Source: Edaphochlamys debaryana
Taxonomy: Eukaryota; Chlorophyta; Chlorophyceae; Chlamydomonadales
DNA: 64,000 nt
Direction of reading: 5' to 3'
NCBI GenBank assembly: GCA_016858145.1
Contig: JAEHOE010000126.1
Coordinates: 303,270 to 367,269, forward strand
The position numbers and the translations under genes were made by a program. Below are positions 35,319-46,780 of the stretch, piece by piece; the stretch's first letter is position 1, and each line of letters starts with the position of its first letter. The notes under the pieces were generated by a model. The model worked only from the letters and a program-made list of their open reading frames with translations. It was not told the DNA's origin and ran no database searches.

Positions 35319-35876
35319 TTTTGAGTACGGGGGGCAGGCAGAGGCACTGCGCAAGGGACAGCGCAGGAGACGCGAAGCTGGCCCCATCCCCACCTGCACG
35401 GAGGGGTCCTGCCCTTGAGGGCCTGCCTGTTCTCTGCCCTGTCGAACGGGTGCAAATAACACCTTGTGCGTGCTCTCATGCTTGAACGCCAGGTCCGCCT
35501 GCAGTTTCGCCAGGAAACCTGCACGCGCGGCGAGGGAGCTGGAGAGGCAGGGGTACATTTCGGCTTTGGCGACCTCACCCGCTTGACCAAGCAACACCTT
35601 ACAGCCTATACGCCGCGTCCTAACAATGCTTACTATTGTTTGCAGATAATAGGACCTCTATCGAACAGTTTCGCGCAGGCCTGTCGCGATGTCAATTGCT
35701 GTCGAGCATGTCCATTTTTGTTGTCAAACCAAGGTATGCTCGCTCTTGGAGCACAGAAGGAACGCTATCAAACGCGCAGGCGATTCGCGTTGTTAGCTTT
35801 GCTCGCGCGAGTTTTGAAACACGCGTGTTTTTGGTGTGCGCAGGAGGGGCTTCCGTTCCCTATAGCACCGTAACCC

Positions 35877-35949
35877 GCCCGGTTAGCTCAGTCGGTAGAG
35901 CGCAAGACTCTTAATCTTGTGGTCGAGGGTTCGAGCCCCTCATTGGGCG
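35877..35949 (+). tRNA. tRNA-Lys (CTT), unit 6
   Basis: Identical to the other Lys copies. The leader just upstream reads CTATAGCACC. Confidence 0.96.
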
Positions 35950-35953
35950 CTTT

Positions 35954-36127
35954 GCACTAGTGGTATAGTGGTAGCATAGGTCCTTGCCAGCTGACGCTGA
36001 TGGGATGGGCCTGGCAATGGAGGCGTGTGGGAGTTGGGATCCTCCCCACCGCCCCTCCTCCGCCGGTCCATCCGTTCCAGCAGCTCGCAGGTCGGACCAG
36101 ACCCGAGTTCGATTCTCGGCTAGTGCA
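35954..36127 (+). tRNA. tRNA-Gly (GCC), intron-bearing, unit 6
   Basis: The mature part is unchanged. The intron has GATCCTCCCC in place of GATTCCCCCC. Confidence 0.92.
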
Positions 36128-36136
36128 GCTACTGTA

Positions 36137-36209
36137 GGGGTCATAGCTCAAATGGTAGAGCGGCCGCTTAGCATGCGGCAGGTAGGGGGATCAATGCCCT
36201 CCGACTCCA
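36137..36209 (+). tRNA. tRNA-Ala (AGC), acceptor variant, unit 6
   Basis: The acceptor reads GGGGTCA, so G7-to-A opens the last acceptor pair (A:C). G3:U70 and the anticodon are intact. No T4 follows nearby, because the downstream Gln terminator is deleted. Confidence 0.85.
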
Positions 36210-36807
36210 GACTCTCCAATTGGAGGAGTCCTCCTGCTCCCCTCTGCAGCAGCACTGGGATCCTTGGTTCGGATAGAGTGCTGCTGCGCCAGGGTAGCTA
36301 GGGGCTGCCCCTCTACGAAGGAAGCAGCAGCAGCAATTGGAAGTAAGCCAGCCACAACACTAGCACCACTGGAAGCTCTCTCGCTACCCCCCGTAGCCAA
36401 GAGGCCAGCTATGCAGTGCCGAGGCGGCAGGGAGAGCTAGGCACGCACGCCCAGACAGCATGAACAGCCCGCCCGCAGCATGAACAGCCCGACGGCCGTG
36501 CGGTGGAGGCCCCAGGACATCTACCCGCACCACGCAGTAAAGCGAGCGAGATGCCCTCTTGCCGAGAAGAGCAGCCGCAGGAGCCCAGGCGCACAAAGGT
36601 GCAGGGGTTACCTGTGGAGGGGAACACCACCTCCCCGTACCAGCTCCACCCGCATCTTGACCCCTCAAGACCGCTGGAGCTTTGGGCATGCAGGCCTGCG
36701 TGCCTTTGGGCCCCGCGTGCTCTTGCTTGACGCTCTACGCCAAGGAAACCTTTCCATTCCACTGAGGGTGAGGAAGAGCGAAGGCAAGCGGGAGAGGGGG
36801 GAAGAGG

Positions 36808-37563
36808 TGGATTATCGTAAACGTTTCGGGCTCTCTCCGGCCGGGGCGGACGGCTTGTGACCGTGGTGACGTCTGGCGGGACGACTGGTCCACTCCGATC
36901 ACAGCCGCACCCCCGATCACACCGCGGCACTACGCCCCGTTGTCTATATTTACCCCCCATCACCCCTGACACGAGTCACACGACACGGGGTACACGACAC
37001 GGAAGCAGCTGCACCCCTGCGAGTACAGAACCCCCTGCGGAAAGCGGGAAGCACCACCAGCCTGCAGCGGCCGCTTCAGAGCCATCGCGCCGCGAACTTG
37101 GGGTGGGCTGTTTGGATGCCGTGCTGTTCGTGTCCAGGTTGGGGAGTTGAATTGCAGTAGACAGGAAGACAGCAAACCACCGAGCAGCAGATAGAGCAAG
37201 GGGCCCTCAAACGCTGCTAGGGCGTGTCGCTCCTTAATGCAACGCAGAGGGGCTACAACAGCTACAACAGCTAGCGTACCCGGCGACCTTTATCGGACCC
37301 GCCACCTTCACGCCATGCAAGGTGCCAGCGGTGCTTGGGCCTGCAGAGTTGGCCCCCCAGCAATGCCTCCCCACCATGGCCCCCCGGGGCCTGCCCTTGC
37401 CTGAAACAGTGCCCATTGACCTTACTTGGCAGCCCAAGCTCAACTGACATCTCGCTCCCTTCCAGGATAGGGGAGGGCGGGTACCTACGCACGACCTGAG
37501 TGCCTATCCTTTGCACCACTCTGCAAGGCGCCGGCCTGACCTGCCCCAATGCGTGCGACAGCG
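36808..37563. other. Intergenic region between array and U-box gene
   Basis: Unique sequence holding the 3' flank of the minus-strand U-box gene. Short open frames show no domains, and I see no repeats or RNA genes. Confidence 0.5.
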
Positions 37564-40500
37564 CTAGTGACCCTGCCCTGCCACCTCGCTCTCGCACTCA
37601 CCCTCGGGTCCCCCACCCTCCCCCCCACCCCCAACCCCACCACGAGCCCCAGCGCCTGTGCCGTTACGCCTCCCCCTTGCCCGCTGCCTCCCTGCCTCCC
37701 GCCCTCTTCCGCCGGCCACCGCCGCCGCCGCCGCCGTCGTGGCGGCGGCTGCCACGGCCGCCGCCCCGCGGCTCACCACCTCGGCCCCCGCATCCAGCAA
37801 ACCCGCCGCCCCCGCTGCCAAAGACGCCAGGACCGACCCCGATGACGCCGGGCCGCCGGAGCGCCGCCGCCGCCGCCGTCGGCCGGCGCCGCCGCAAGAC
37901 CGCGGTCCGGACTCGTCCGATCCGGAAGCCGAGCCGGACTCGTCGGAACCGGACAGGGAGGCCAGACCGCCCTGGGAGGAGGCACTGCCCCGGCCCTCGT
38001 CGACCGCCGCGCCAGCGGCGCTGGGCCCAGGGCCGCCGCCTCCGTCGCTGGCGGGCCCTTGGGCAGGGGTGCGGGTCGCGGACCGGCGGCGGCGCGCCTC
38101 CCGGCGGGCCGCTGCCGCCGCCTCCGCTCGCAGCCGCTGCGCCACCTGGGGGCAGGGTCGGGGGTGGGCAAGGGGTCTTCGAAGCTGAGCCGGAGTGCGT
38201 CATGGGCAAGGGGGGCGGAAGTCTTCAGTAGAAGCAGGGACATGGCAGCTTTCAGCACCCCGGCCCTATCCTGCTTCCCCGCCCCCCCCCCGCCCAAGCT
38301 CTGGACATCGGTGCGCATTGGGCTTGCTGGCTGCCCTTCCTTAACGTCTGACGCTCTCTAATACTCCACATTACAAGCCCTCCCCTCCCCCAAACCCCCC
38401 TCACGTAGTCGTCTATGGCCCGGTGCAGGTCCTCGTTGGGGAGCAGCGTGTAGGCGCGGAGGGGGGTGTTGGACTTGGGGTCGCGCCTTTGGGGGGGGAG
38501 GGGAGGGGAAGGGCGGAGCGGGGATGGGAGGGGTGCAGGGCAGCCGAGGAGAGGAGCCGCGGGAAGCTGGGGGCCCGGGTGCTTTGGCACAGGAAGGCGC
38601 AGGACGCCGCGCCGCGCAAGAAGCCCCGCCCCCACACCGCGCCCCCCCGGACGCTGCTCCCTGCTCCCTGTCACGTGGCTGGTCCTCGAACCGCACCGTG
38701 CCGCTGTGCTGGAGCCACGGGGCCCTGCCCCTCCCCTGCACCACCACCATCACCGTTCCGTGACCGGGGGGGGGGGGGTTCACCCTTTCCATGCCCCGGT
38801 CTCTTACCCCCAGGCAACAGCGGGGGCAACAGGGGCTGCATCACCCGTCGCGACTCCAGCAGCCCCCCTGCGCCGGCGCCCGCCCCCTTCACCGCGTATT
38901 CCCCCCAGGACTCCGCCCCGCACCCCCACCAGCACCCCCCACCCCCCCGCACCCACTCCCCCCCCTCAACCAGCCCCTCCCCGCTCCCAAACCTCCTCCA
39001 AACCCTGCACACCTCCCGCGCCCCCGCACCCCTTCCCCCCCTTCCCCCGCACCACCGCACCCCTTCCCCCCCTTCCCCCGCACCCCCCCACCCCACCCCC
39101 ACCCACCCCCCCCACCCCACCCACATCTGCCCCGCCAGCCACTGCTGGATGGCCGCCCGCTCGTAGGAGGGCGCCGAGGGCAGCTCGGGGGACACCAGCA
39201 TGGCGGGCTGCGCCATGAGCTGCTGCGTGATGGAGCAGGTGAAGCCGCGGGGGACGTCCTCCCAGTCGTGGGCGGGGGCGGGGAACTGGGGGGGGGGGGG
39301 AGGCGGCGGGAGGGGATGGGAAGGGGGAGAGAGGCGGGGAAGTGTGGAGAAGGAGCGGCGGCCGGGGAAAGAGGTGTGTGTGTGTGGGGGGGGGGGGGGG
39401 GGGGTAGGGCGAACGGGAGATCGGAAGTAGGGAAGGAGCGGCAGCCAGCAAGCCCAGTGCGCATCAAGGGAAGGGAGGGGGGGGGTTAGAGGGGGGTGCG
39501 AAGGGGCCACGGACCGGGGCGTCCGCCAAGCCCAACTTCCCCTCCTGCCCAGCCCGCTGCGCCTGCCTTCCCTTTCGCCTAAACCCGCGCCCATTGACGC
39601 GACCCCGCTCACTTAACTCCCCCTCCCCCCGTCCCCCCAACCCCCCCCCCCTCCCGCACCTGCAGCGGCGCGGGCCACCGCAGCACCACGCTCCCCCGGG
39701 GCCAGCCGCCGGCCCCGCCCTCCTCCCCGTCCTCGTCGTCGCTACTGTCGTACTCCCCCTCGCCCTCCCCCTCGGCCCCCGCCGCCTCGCCCTCGCCCTC
39801 GCCGTGCAGGTGCGCGAGCGGCCCCTCGCCGCCGCCACCCTCCGCCGCCGCCACCGCCCCGGGCCCCTCGGGCCCGTCCGGCCGCCGCCCGCGCCGCCGC
39901 CCCGGGGCCGGGGCCACGCGCGCCCGCATCGCCGCCGCGAACTCGCCGCCGGCGGCGCCGTCAGGCCCCCCGGCGGCGCCGTCGGCACCGGCGGCGGCGG
40001 CGGCGGCCGCAGCGGCCTGCTGCTCCGCCGCCGCCAGCTCCGCCGCCACCCCCGGGGCCTCCTCCTGCGGGCCGGCGCGTGACATGGCGAGTACGGCATC
40101 GTGGTCATGTACGGCAGTACGGCATGTGGCGTGGCCAACGTATGGCCACGCTGGGCCTGGGTTCGGCAGTGGCGCGGCCAACGACAACCACCAACCGCCA
40201 ACTACCAACCAGGGCCCACGCACTACGCCACCACCCGTAACCGAACACCAGAACCTCAACTGAAGCTTCCCCGTGCGCTTCAGCCCCTTTGAGCTCCTTC
40301 CTGTTGATCCCCGCGTGCGTGCCCCCCGCGCCCCCCCCACCTGCAGTGCCGCCATGACCGCCGCCCTCCCCGCCTGGCCCCCGCCCAGCAGCCCCCCTCC
40401 GCTCAGCGCCAGCAGCGCCCGCACCAGGCGGGGCACGGCCTGGGGGGGGGGGAAGGAAGGAGAAAGGAGGGAGGAGGGAGGGAGGAAGACGTGGGATGAA

Positions 40501-43500
40501 AAGGGGGGGGAGAAAGGGGGTGTTTGAAGCTGAGGGAGGGAAAAGGGGAAGGCAGGAGGGTGAGCCCATACCAGGCGGGGCACAGCCTGGGGGGGGGAGG
40601 GAGAGGGTAAATTTTGCGAGCGGGAAACGAGAAGGCGGCGGGGAAGTGAGAGCGGAGAGGGGGTTCCACCTAATTGGGGTGGTTCTTGCCGACATGGGAA
40701 GCGGAGGGGACATCCGGCAGCAGCCAGCGAGCCCGACGCGCAAGGAGGGCCGAGGGTCCGAGGGGGGGAGGACGCGGGTGTGTGCTGCTGCTCAGCATGG
40801 GGTGGCGGGCTGCCTGTTGCCTTGCCATGACGAGGCAGGGGTCGTGCTTCGCGCGGGGAAGCGCCTCTCTCCCCCCGGATCCTCCTCCCACTGCCCCACC
40901 CCTCCGCCCCTCCCCCTCACCGCCGGCTGCGCCACCTCCAGCACCCCCAGCAGCAGCAGGTTGGCGCCGCCCTCGTGCTGCCGGGCGTGGCGGGCCACCT
41001 GGGGGGGGGGGGTAGAGGGAGGAGGGGGGTAGAGGGAGAGGGGATCTTCGTTGCTGAGCGGGAGGGGAGTTGGAGGGTTGGGTTGGAGGGCGCGGGGTGG
41101 GGGCCGAGGTGGGACAGGCAGGTGCGCCTCCTTTGCATGGCTCCCCCACATCCTCCCCCATCTCCCCCCAAAACCCACCCACCGACCACACTCCCCACCA
41201 TCCACGCCTCCAGCCCGCCCTCCCACCCCCGCCCGCGCCCTCCCACCCCCGCCCCAACCCCCCAGGCCCCCACCCTCAGCAGCGCCGACGCGGCCGCGCC
41301 CCCTACCCCGCAGCCCCCCTGACGCTTCCCGGGACGCACCCCCCAGCCCCACCCCCACCCCCACCCCCACCCCCGCCCAACCCCACCCTCAGCAGCGCCG
41401 ACGACGCCCTCGCCGCCGCCTCCGTGTTGCCCGCCCCCAGCGCCCCCACGCAGTAGGCCAGCGGCGCCAGCAGGGCCAGGTCCAGGGCGGCGGGGGGCAG
41501 CAGCAGGCGCAGCAGCGGCAGGGCCACGAAGTGGGCCAGGTTCCAGGAGAGCATGGCCTCGCGGAGGGGCTGTCGAGGGGGGGAGGGGGAAAGGAGGGGG
41601 GAGAGGGTTGACGTGTGTGCGTACGTGTGCGTGCCAGAGGGGTTAAGGGGGAACCTTCTCCAGCAAGGGAAGCTGGCGATGGCCAACGAGACGGGATGGC
41701 GACGCCCCGCCAGGGAAGGAGGGGGCTGATGGGGGCCTCGGCCCTCCCCGGTGCCACGTGCTCCACTGCTCCGCCCCAGCCCCAGCCCCACCCCAAGCCC
41801 CCCCTCCCCTCCCCCCATCTTCCCCCACCCACCGGCACCACGCCCTCGTGCAGCACCCGCGCCGCCGCCCTCCGCCGCCTGCCCAGCGGCCGCCGCGGGC
41901 GCCGCAGCGACAGCAGCTCGGCGCCCACCCGCGCCCACAGCAGCAGCTCACACGTGGTCAGCAGCACGCCTGGGATTGGAGGGGGGGGAAATGGGGCAGG
42001 AGGGAGGGAGGGAGAGGGGTTGACGGGCGGTGACAGTGTGTCTCACTGAGCGTGTAAGAGGGGTTTCATAGGGGGGGGGGGGGGGTGATCTTTGACGATT
42101 TAGAGGTGTCATAGCCCAGATGGTATGGCGGTAGCCAGGGGGGGAGGGAGGGGGGGAAACAAGGGGAGGGCGATTGGGGCTGTGGGCAGAGGCGATTGGA
42201 GTAATGCAGAGCTCACTCGTGGTCCGCTGCACGCATGGGAAGGGGGGCAGGGGGCAGGGGGCAGGGAGAGGGGTTGACGGGGATGGGGGATGTCACTGAG
42301 TGTGTCAAAAGGGTTCGATGTTAGGGGTTGGGAGAGGACGGGAGGACGGGGGGAAACCAGGGCCAAGCGGGCGGCAGGTGAGAGCAGTTGCCCTTCCCAC
42401 CTCCTCCCTCGCGGTTGCGCCCGCTCCCCCCCATCCTGACCCCCCGCCCCACGCACCTGCCCCCAGCATCAGCAGAGCCCCCACGTGCAGCTCGGGGAGG
42501 GGCAGCCGCCCGCCCCGGGGCGCACCGAACAAGCTCCCCTGCGGCCAAGCGCCGCCAGCCCCCGCCGGGCCCGCCCCCGCCCCCTTGCCGCCGCCCCGGC
42601 CCTGCCCGGGCCCAGGCCCAGGCCCAGCCGACCCATTCCCGGCGTCCGCCGGCGGCGCTCCCGGCGGCGCGGCGGTTGGCGGCATCGGAGCGGTTGGCGG
42701 TTGGGCAGTTGGCGGCGCCGGCGGCGCGAGCAGCAGCACGTGCCGCGCGATCATGACGTGGGGGAGCAGCAGCCAGCCGGCGGCCTCGGCGGCGCGGGGG
42801 AGGGCGAGTCGGAGCAGCTCCAGGGGGGGGAGGCCCAGGGGGGAGGCCTCGGCGTCCCGCACGTGCTCCGAGACCTGACAGGGGGGGAAGGGGAGGGGGG
42901 GGGAGGGACCGGGGGGAGGATATGGGAAGTGAGGGGAAGAAGGGGCAGGGTGGTCGCGGGACCAGGGGTGCAGGATTTGTTGTTTCTACCGCCGGTCCAG
43001 GGAGGGAGAGAATGCCGAGCCCTTCAAGTAGATGCATCCGCCGCCCAACCCCCCCCACACACGCACCCCCCACACCCCCGCCTCACCTCCTGCTTGCGAG
43101 GCGGCCGCACGAAAATGGTGTTTCCACACAGGCCCCCGCCGCCGCCGCTGGTGCGCCCCCGGCCGGGGCCGGCGGAAGCCCGCCGCTTCTTCCTCCGCTC
43201 GCCGCCGCCGCCGCCGCCGGAGGCGGTGCCGGAGCCCTTGCTGCCCTCCCCGGCGCTGCCGCCACCACCGCTGCCACCGCTGCTGCCACCGTCGCCGCCG
43301 GCGGCTGCCGCGCTGCCGGAGGGCTGCCCTTGCGGCGCTGCACCCTCCGGCCCGGACCCGGCCGGGGCCGGCGGCGCCGCCGCGTCTGCTCCGGCCGCCG
43401 CCGCAGCAGCAGCAGCAGCCGGCGCTGCCGCTGGGGTAGGGCCAGGGGCCGCCGCCGCCGCTGCGGCCCCGCCTGCCGGCACGGGGGCATCGACCGCGGG

Positions 43501-46439
43501 TGCCCCCTCGGCCCCGGCCGCAGCTGTCGCGGCGGCGGCGTCGGGATTGGAGCAGGCCCCCACGGCGCCCTCCGCCGCCGCTGCCGCCGTCGCTGACCCT
43601 GCCCCTGAGCCGGCCTCGGGGGCCGTCGCGGCGCAGACGCCGGCACCGCTACCCCCATCCCCTCCGCTCGGATCCTTGACATCCGCATCCGCCCCCTTCT
43701 CCCCCGCCCCCGCGCCCGCGCCTGCACCCGGCCCCGCCTCGGGCCCTCCCGCCGCAGCCGCAGCCGCAGCCGCAGCCCCATACGCTGCCGCCTCTCCAGC
43801 ACCTGACGGCGCTGGCGGCGCTGCCGGCGGCGGCGGCGGCGGCGGGCGCTCCGGCTCCCACAGCAGCGGCATGCGGCCCCGCACCTCGAGCAGCACGCAG
43901 CGGAAGGGCCGCTCCCAGTCGGACTCGCGCCGCCGCCGCACCCGCTCGCGCCGGTCGCCGCTGTGGCCGTGACCGTGCCCGGTTCCGTTAGTACCGTGCG
44001 TGCCGCTGGTTCCGTTGATTCCGTTGATGCTGTTAGTGCTGTTAATACCGTTGGTAGCGAAAGTACCGTTGGTGTCGTTGGCGGCGGCCCCGGAAGCGCT
44101 GCTGGTACCGTCGCTAGTGTTGGAGGCATGGGCTGTGGGGGGCTGGGCCCCGGCGGCGATCGTGCCGTTGCCGCCCGCCGCTCCCGCCTCCGCCTCCGCT
44201 GTGGCGGCGGCAGAGGCATTCGCCAGGGAGCGGCTGGCGGAGGTTGCATTGGCGGGATCCTGGGCCTGGGCCTGGGCCTGGGCCTGGCTGGACCCCGCCT
44301 CCGCCGCGCCGTGCTGCGCCGCAGCGCCTCCGCCCTCCTCCGCCTGCCGCTTTCCGCCCTCTCCCCGCTCGGCCCCCCCCGGCCCCCCCTCCCCCTCCCC
44401 CTCCCCCTCCCCCTCCCCCGGCTCCGGCTCCATGGCGCACTCGATCACGGCATCGGGCTGGGGGGGGGGGGGGTGAGGGTGTTGAAGAGGGGTGTTGCAG
44501 GGGTTTGGAGGGCAGCCATGGAAGAGGTACCTGCGTAGCTGCTTTACGATGTGAGAAAGAGCCTCCATACGGTGCCTCCGACCCGGCCGACCCGCCCTCC
44601 CCAGCCCCCCAACCCCCAACCCCCACCTCCACGCGCAGCCCCGCCGGGGAGTCGGGGTCCAGGGCCAGGGGCACGCCTGCGCGTAGCGTCAGAGGGGGAG
44701 CGGGGGGGAAGTAAGACGTCAGGACGGGCAGATGCGACCGCATTGCATGGGGGTGGTTATCCCCAACCCCAACCCCAACCCCCTCCCCCCCCCTCCCACC
44801 CTGCGCCAGGTGCTGCATGGCCAGCGCCAGCTCCTCACTGCCCGCCAGCCACCACACGTGCATCAGGGCCAGGCTGGGGGGGGAGGAGAGGAAGGAAGCA
44901 CGGGGGAGAGGGGGGAGAGGGGTGATCTTTGAGGAGTTGGAAAACTTAAGCATCCACTAAGCACGACACATGTATACCCCGTGCCATCCCCCACCCGCAA
45001 ACCCCAACCTCCATGCCAACCAAAGGCTCTGACCCCAGGGCCCAAGGCTCCCCAACAGCAATTCTGAACCCCCAGCGGCCCAGCCCACCCTCCCACCCCC
45101 CATTCCCCCCCACCTCCGCGGCAGCACCAGGGCCATGTGCGCGTACATGCGCAGGCGGGAGGGGTAGGCGCCGGCCAGCTTGTGGGGCTGCCAAACCTGG
45201 GGGGAGACACAGGGAACATGGTAGCGGGAGAGGGGGCAGTGGATAGAGAACGACGTGAGATGGGGGGAGGGGAGGGGGCCTGGTGGGCCAAAGCCGGGGT
45301 CCAGGCCCCAGGGCCCGGCACGGAAGTTGTACGGTGCCAGCACCAAGGGGCCGGCCCCGAGGCCCACACGAGGAGTTGCCGACTCCGCTACCGCTACTGA
45401 CACCGACTGCCCCTCGGCCCCCTCCCCTGCCCCACCCTCCCCCTCAGCCCCCTCCCCTGCCCCACCCTCCCCCTCAGCCCCCTCCCCTGCCCCACCCTCC
45501 CCCTCAGCCCCCCCCCTGCCCCGCCTCTTCCCCCAGGGCGCCCACCAGGTGCTGAAGCACGGGCCGCCGCCCGCCCTCCGACAGCATGTAGAGCCTGGCG
45601 GGGTGGGGGGGGTAGGGCAGGGGTGTGGCGGGGTGGGGGGGGTACGGCAGGGGTGTGGCGGGGGCAACGGAGGTAAAGGACATGCGGCAGGGGGAAGGCG
45701 GAGAGGGGGGCGTCTGGGGCCAGGGACACCTATGGTCGCCGCCACAGTGCGCGTGGTCTCTCAGCCCCGTGCCTCGAGGCCCCAGGCCCCGGACCCGAGC
45801 CGGTGATCCCCCTTGCCCGGGTAAGCCCAGAGCCGGCGCCCAACAGCTGAGGCCAGCCGGCGGCTCAGCCCCCTTCGCCTGCCGGGATGCGGCGCCCCAC
45901 CTGTCGTACAGCGTGCCGTGCATCATGGTCAGGTCAAAGGCGTCCGGGCCTGAGGTCAACGGTCAACGCAGGTCGGGCATTGGAGGGGGCGGCGGGCGAT
46001 TGTGTATGGATTTGGCCGTTTGCGGCAGGAGGCCAGGCGGGGAGGGGCGCAGGAGCAGGGCACAGGAGGGCTGCTGTAGGGGTACACCTGCGTATCATAG
46101 CCAGACTACCGTTGCAGCAAGGTTATTGCAATGGCTGGCTGGGGTCGCGGTGCAGGCAGCCCGGCAACAGGTGGGCATCCCCACGAAGGGGGTACACCCG
46201 GGTGTGGCCGCGTCCTCGTCAGCGCCCCCCACCCCCGCCCCCGCCCCCGCCGGCTTACACGTCTCGGTCAGAGCGCACTCGCAGGTGGCCATGAACTGCG
46301 CCCATAGGTTCTGTTTCTCCGTGTGGCGCGCGATGAAGGCCTCGCGCGATGGCGCATAGAACACCCCGACGGCATACGCCGTGATGGCGACTGCCAGGCA
46401 CGCAAGCGTGAGCGGCCAGTTGCGTCTCCGAAGCAACAT
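37564..46439 (-). CDS. Membrane-anchored U-box protein (predicted E3 ubiquitin ligase)
   Basis: Sixteen exons (high to low): 46439-46259, 45949-45901, 45594-45546, 45196-45114, 44873-44800, 44676-44627, 44457-43087, 42874-42457, 41969-41833, 41569-41387, 40998-40921, 40439-40341, 40064-39660, 39285-39125, 38486-38405, 38145-37564. They total 4002 nt, in phase throughout: 1333 residues. Residues about 8-26 are a hydrophobic N-terminal anchor after a basic start (MLLRRRNW). A long Ala/Gly/Glu region follows with an Asn-Gly-Thr/Ser-rich stretch that offers N-glycosylation sequons. Leu-rich helices in exons 8-12 could be an ARM-like solenoid. Residues about 1070-1140 are the U-box: GFTCSITQQLM, then YERAAIQQWL, then LLPNEDLHRAIDDY. 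The usual Pro of CPIT is Ser. U-box proteins pass ubiquitin from an E2 to a substrate without zinc; the substrate here is unknown. The C-terminus is Ser/Asp/Arg-rich. Confidence 0.83.
40570..40592 (-). repeat. Intronic echo of the U-box gene exon 12 5' end
   Basis: ACCAGGCGGGGCACAGCCTGG followed by G-run repeats the boundary at 40423-40445 (ACCAGGCGGGGCACGGCCTGG), 147 bp upstream in gene orientation. The acceptor AG is kept. Confidence 0.85.
41272..41291 (-). repeat. Intronic echo of the U-box gene exon 10 3' end
   Basis: CACCCTCAGCAGCGCCGACG occurs here and at 41384-41403, where it holds the last codons and donor of exon 10. The copy, 112 bp into the intron, keeps the GT donor. Confidence 0.85.
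42205..42237 (-). repeat. Diverged intronic echo of the U-box gene exon 9 5' end
   Basis: GAGCTCACTCGTGGTC..GCACGC matches the exon 9 opening at 41940-41972 (CAGCTCACACGTGGTC..GCACGC), 264 bp away. The acceptor AG has become TG. The flanking GGGAGAGGGGTTGACGGG blocks (about 42015 and 42265) are duplicated too. Confidence 0.7.
45410..45660. repeat. 30-bp minisatellites around exon 3 of the U-box gene
   Basis: In the intron at 45410-45516, a unit of the form CCCCCTCAGCCCCCTCCCCT is repeated about 3.5 times. On the other side of the exon (45598-45660), a 30-bp G-rich unit is repeated twice. Neither is coding. Confidence 0.75.
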
Positions 46440-46780
46440 CCTGCCTTATGCACTGCAGGCCGCGCCGGGACCTCCCCCCTAGGGGCTCGGCTGCGTTTCG
46501 TGCGCCAGTCTTTACGAGCGCTGTGTAGTGCTAGTTATCAGTGGGTGAGAGTTGTCGGCAGTGCGGCCCAACTGAGGCCTGCTGGAGGCCCTCGTTGCCG
46601 CAGTTGCTAGATCGCGGGCAGCGCCACAGTCTGGGCGCTACTCACTGCGGCCTGCACACAGAAGTCTCCGCCTACAAACACACACAACCCTTGCGCTCCA
46701 CACAGGCTTTCCTGCGCATACACTTGATCCCTCCTCGCGACAGCTGCAACTGCAGCCCGTTTGCTCCCCCGCCTGCTAGA
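46440..46780. promoter_or_regulatory. Shared divergent promoter region, U-box gene and ATX1
   Basis: The start codons of the minus-strand U-box gene (46439) and ATX1 (46781) are 341 bp apart and point away from each other, so this stretch must hold both promoters and 5' leaders. I see no clear TATA box and no GTAC core of a copper-response element. Confidence 0.55.

Larger units (their letters stand above)
33252..35326 (+). repeat. tRNA array, unit 5 (2075 bp)
   Basis: Carries the pre-Lys insertion of unit 4 but a normal tRNA-Ala. The flank before Gln reads GGGGGCGCACGC. Confidence 0.97.
35327..36807 (+). repeat. tRNA array, truncated unit 6
   Basis: The unit loses 257 bp (equivalent to 34172-34428), removing tRNA-Gln and part of the hairpin's left arm, and 7 bp near 36600. 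Homology stops at 36807, before Glu and Asp, where unique sequence begins (GTGGATTATCG). Confidence 0.95.

Noticed and set aside
24954..36807. CRISPR-like array
   Set aside because: The period is 2 kb with tRNA genes in each unit, and the genome is eukaryotic.
42485..43972. 495-residue plus-strand frame opposite the U-box gene
   Set aside because: It is an antisense shadow of the long Ala/Gly exon 44457-43087, whose splice phases fit the minus-strand model.
46541..46780. 80-residue N-terminal extension of ATX1
   Set aside because: No homology or targeting features. The chaperone family starts at the HMA domain, matching the ATG at 46781.
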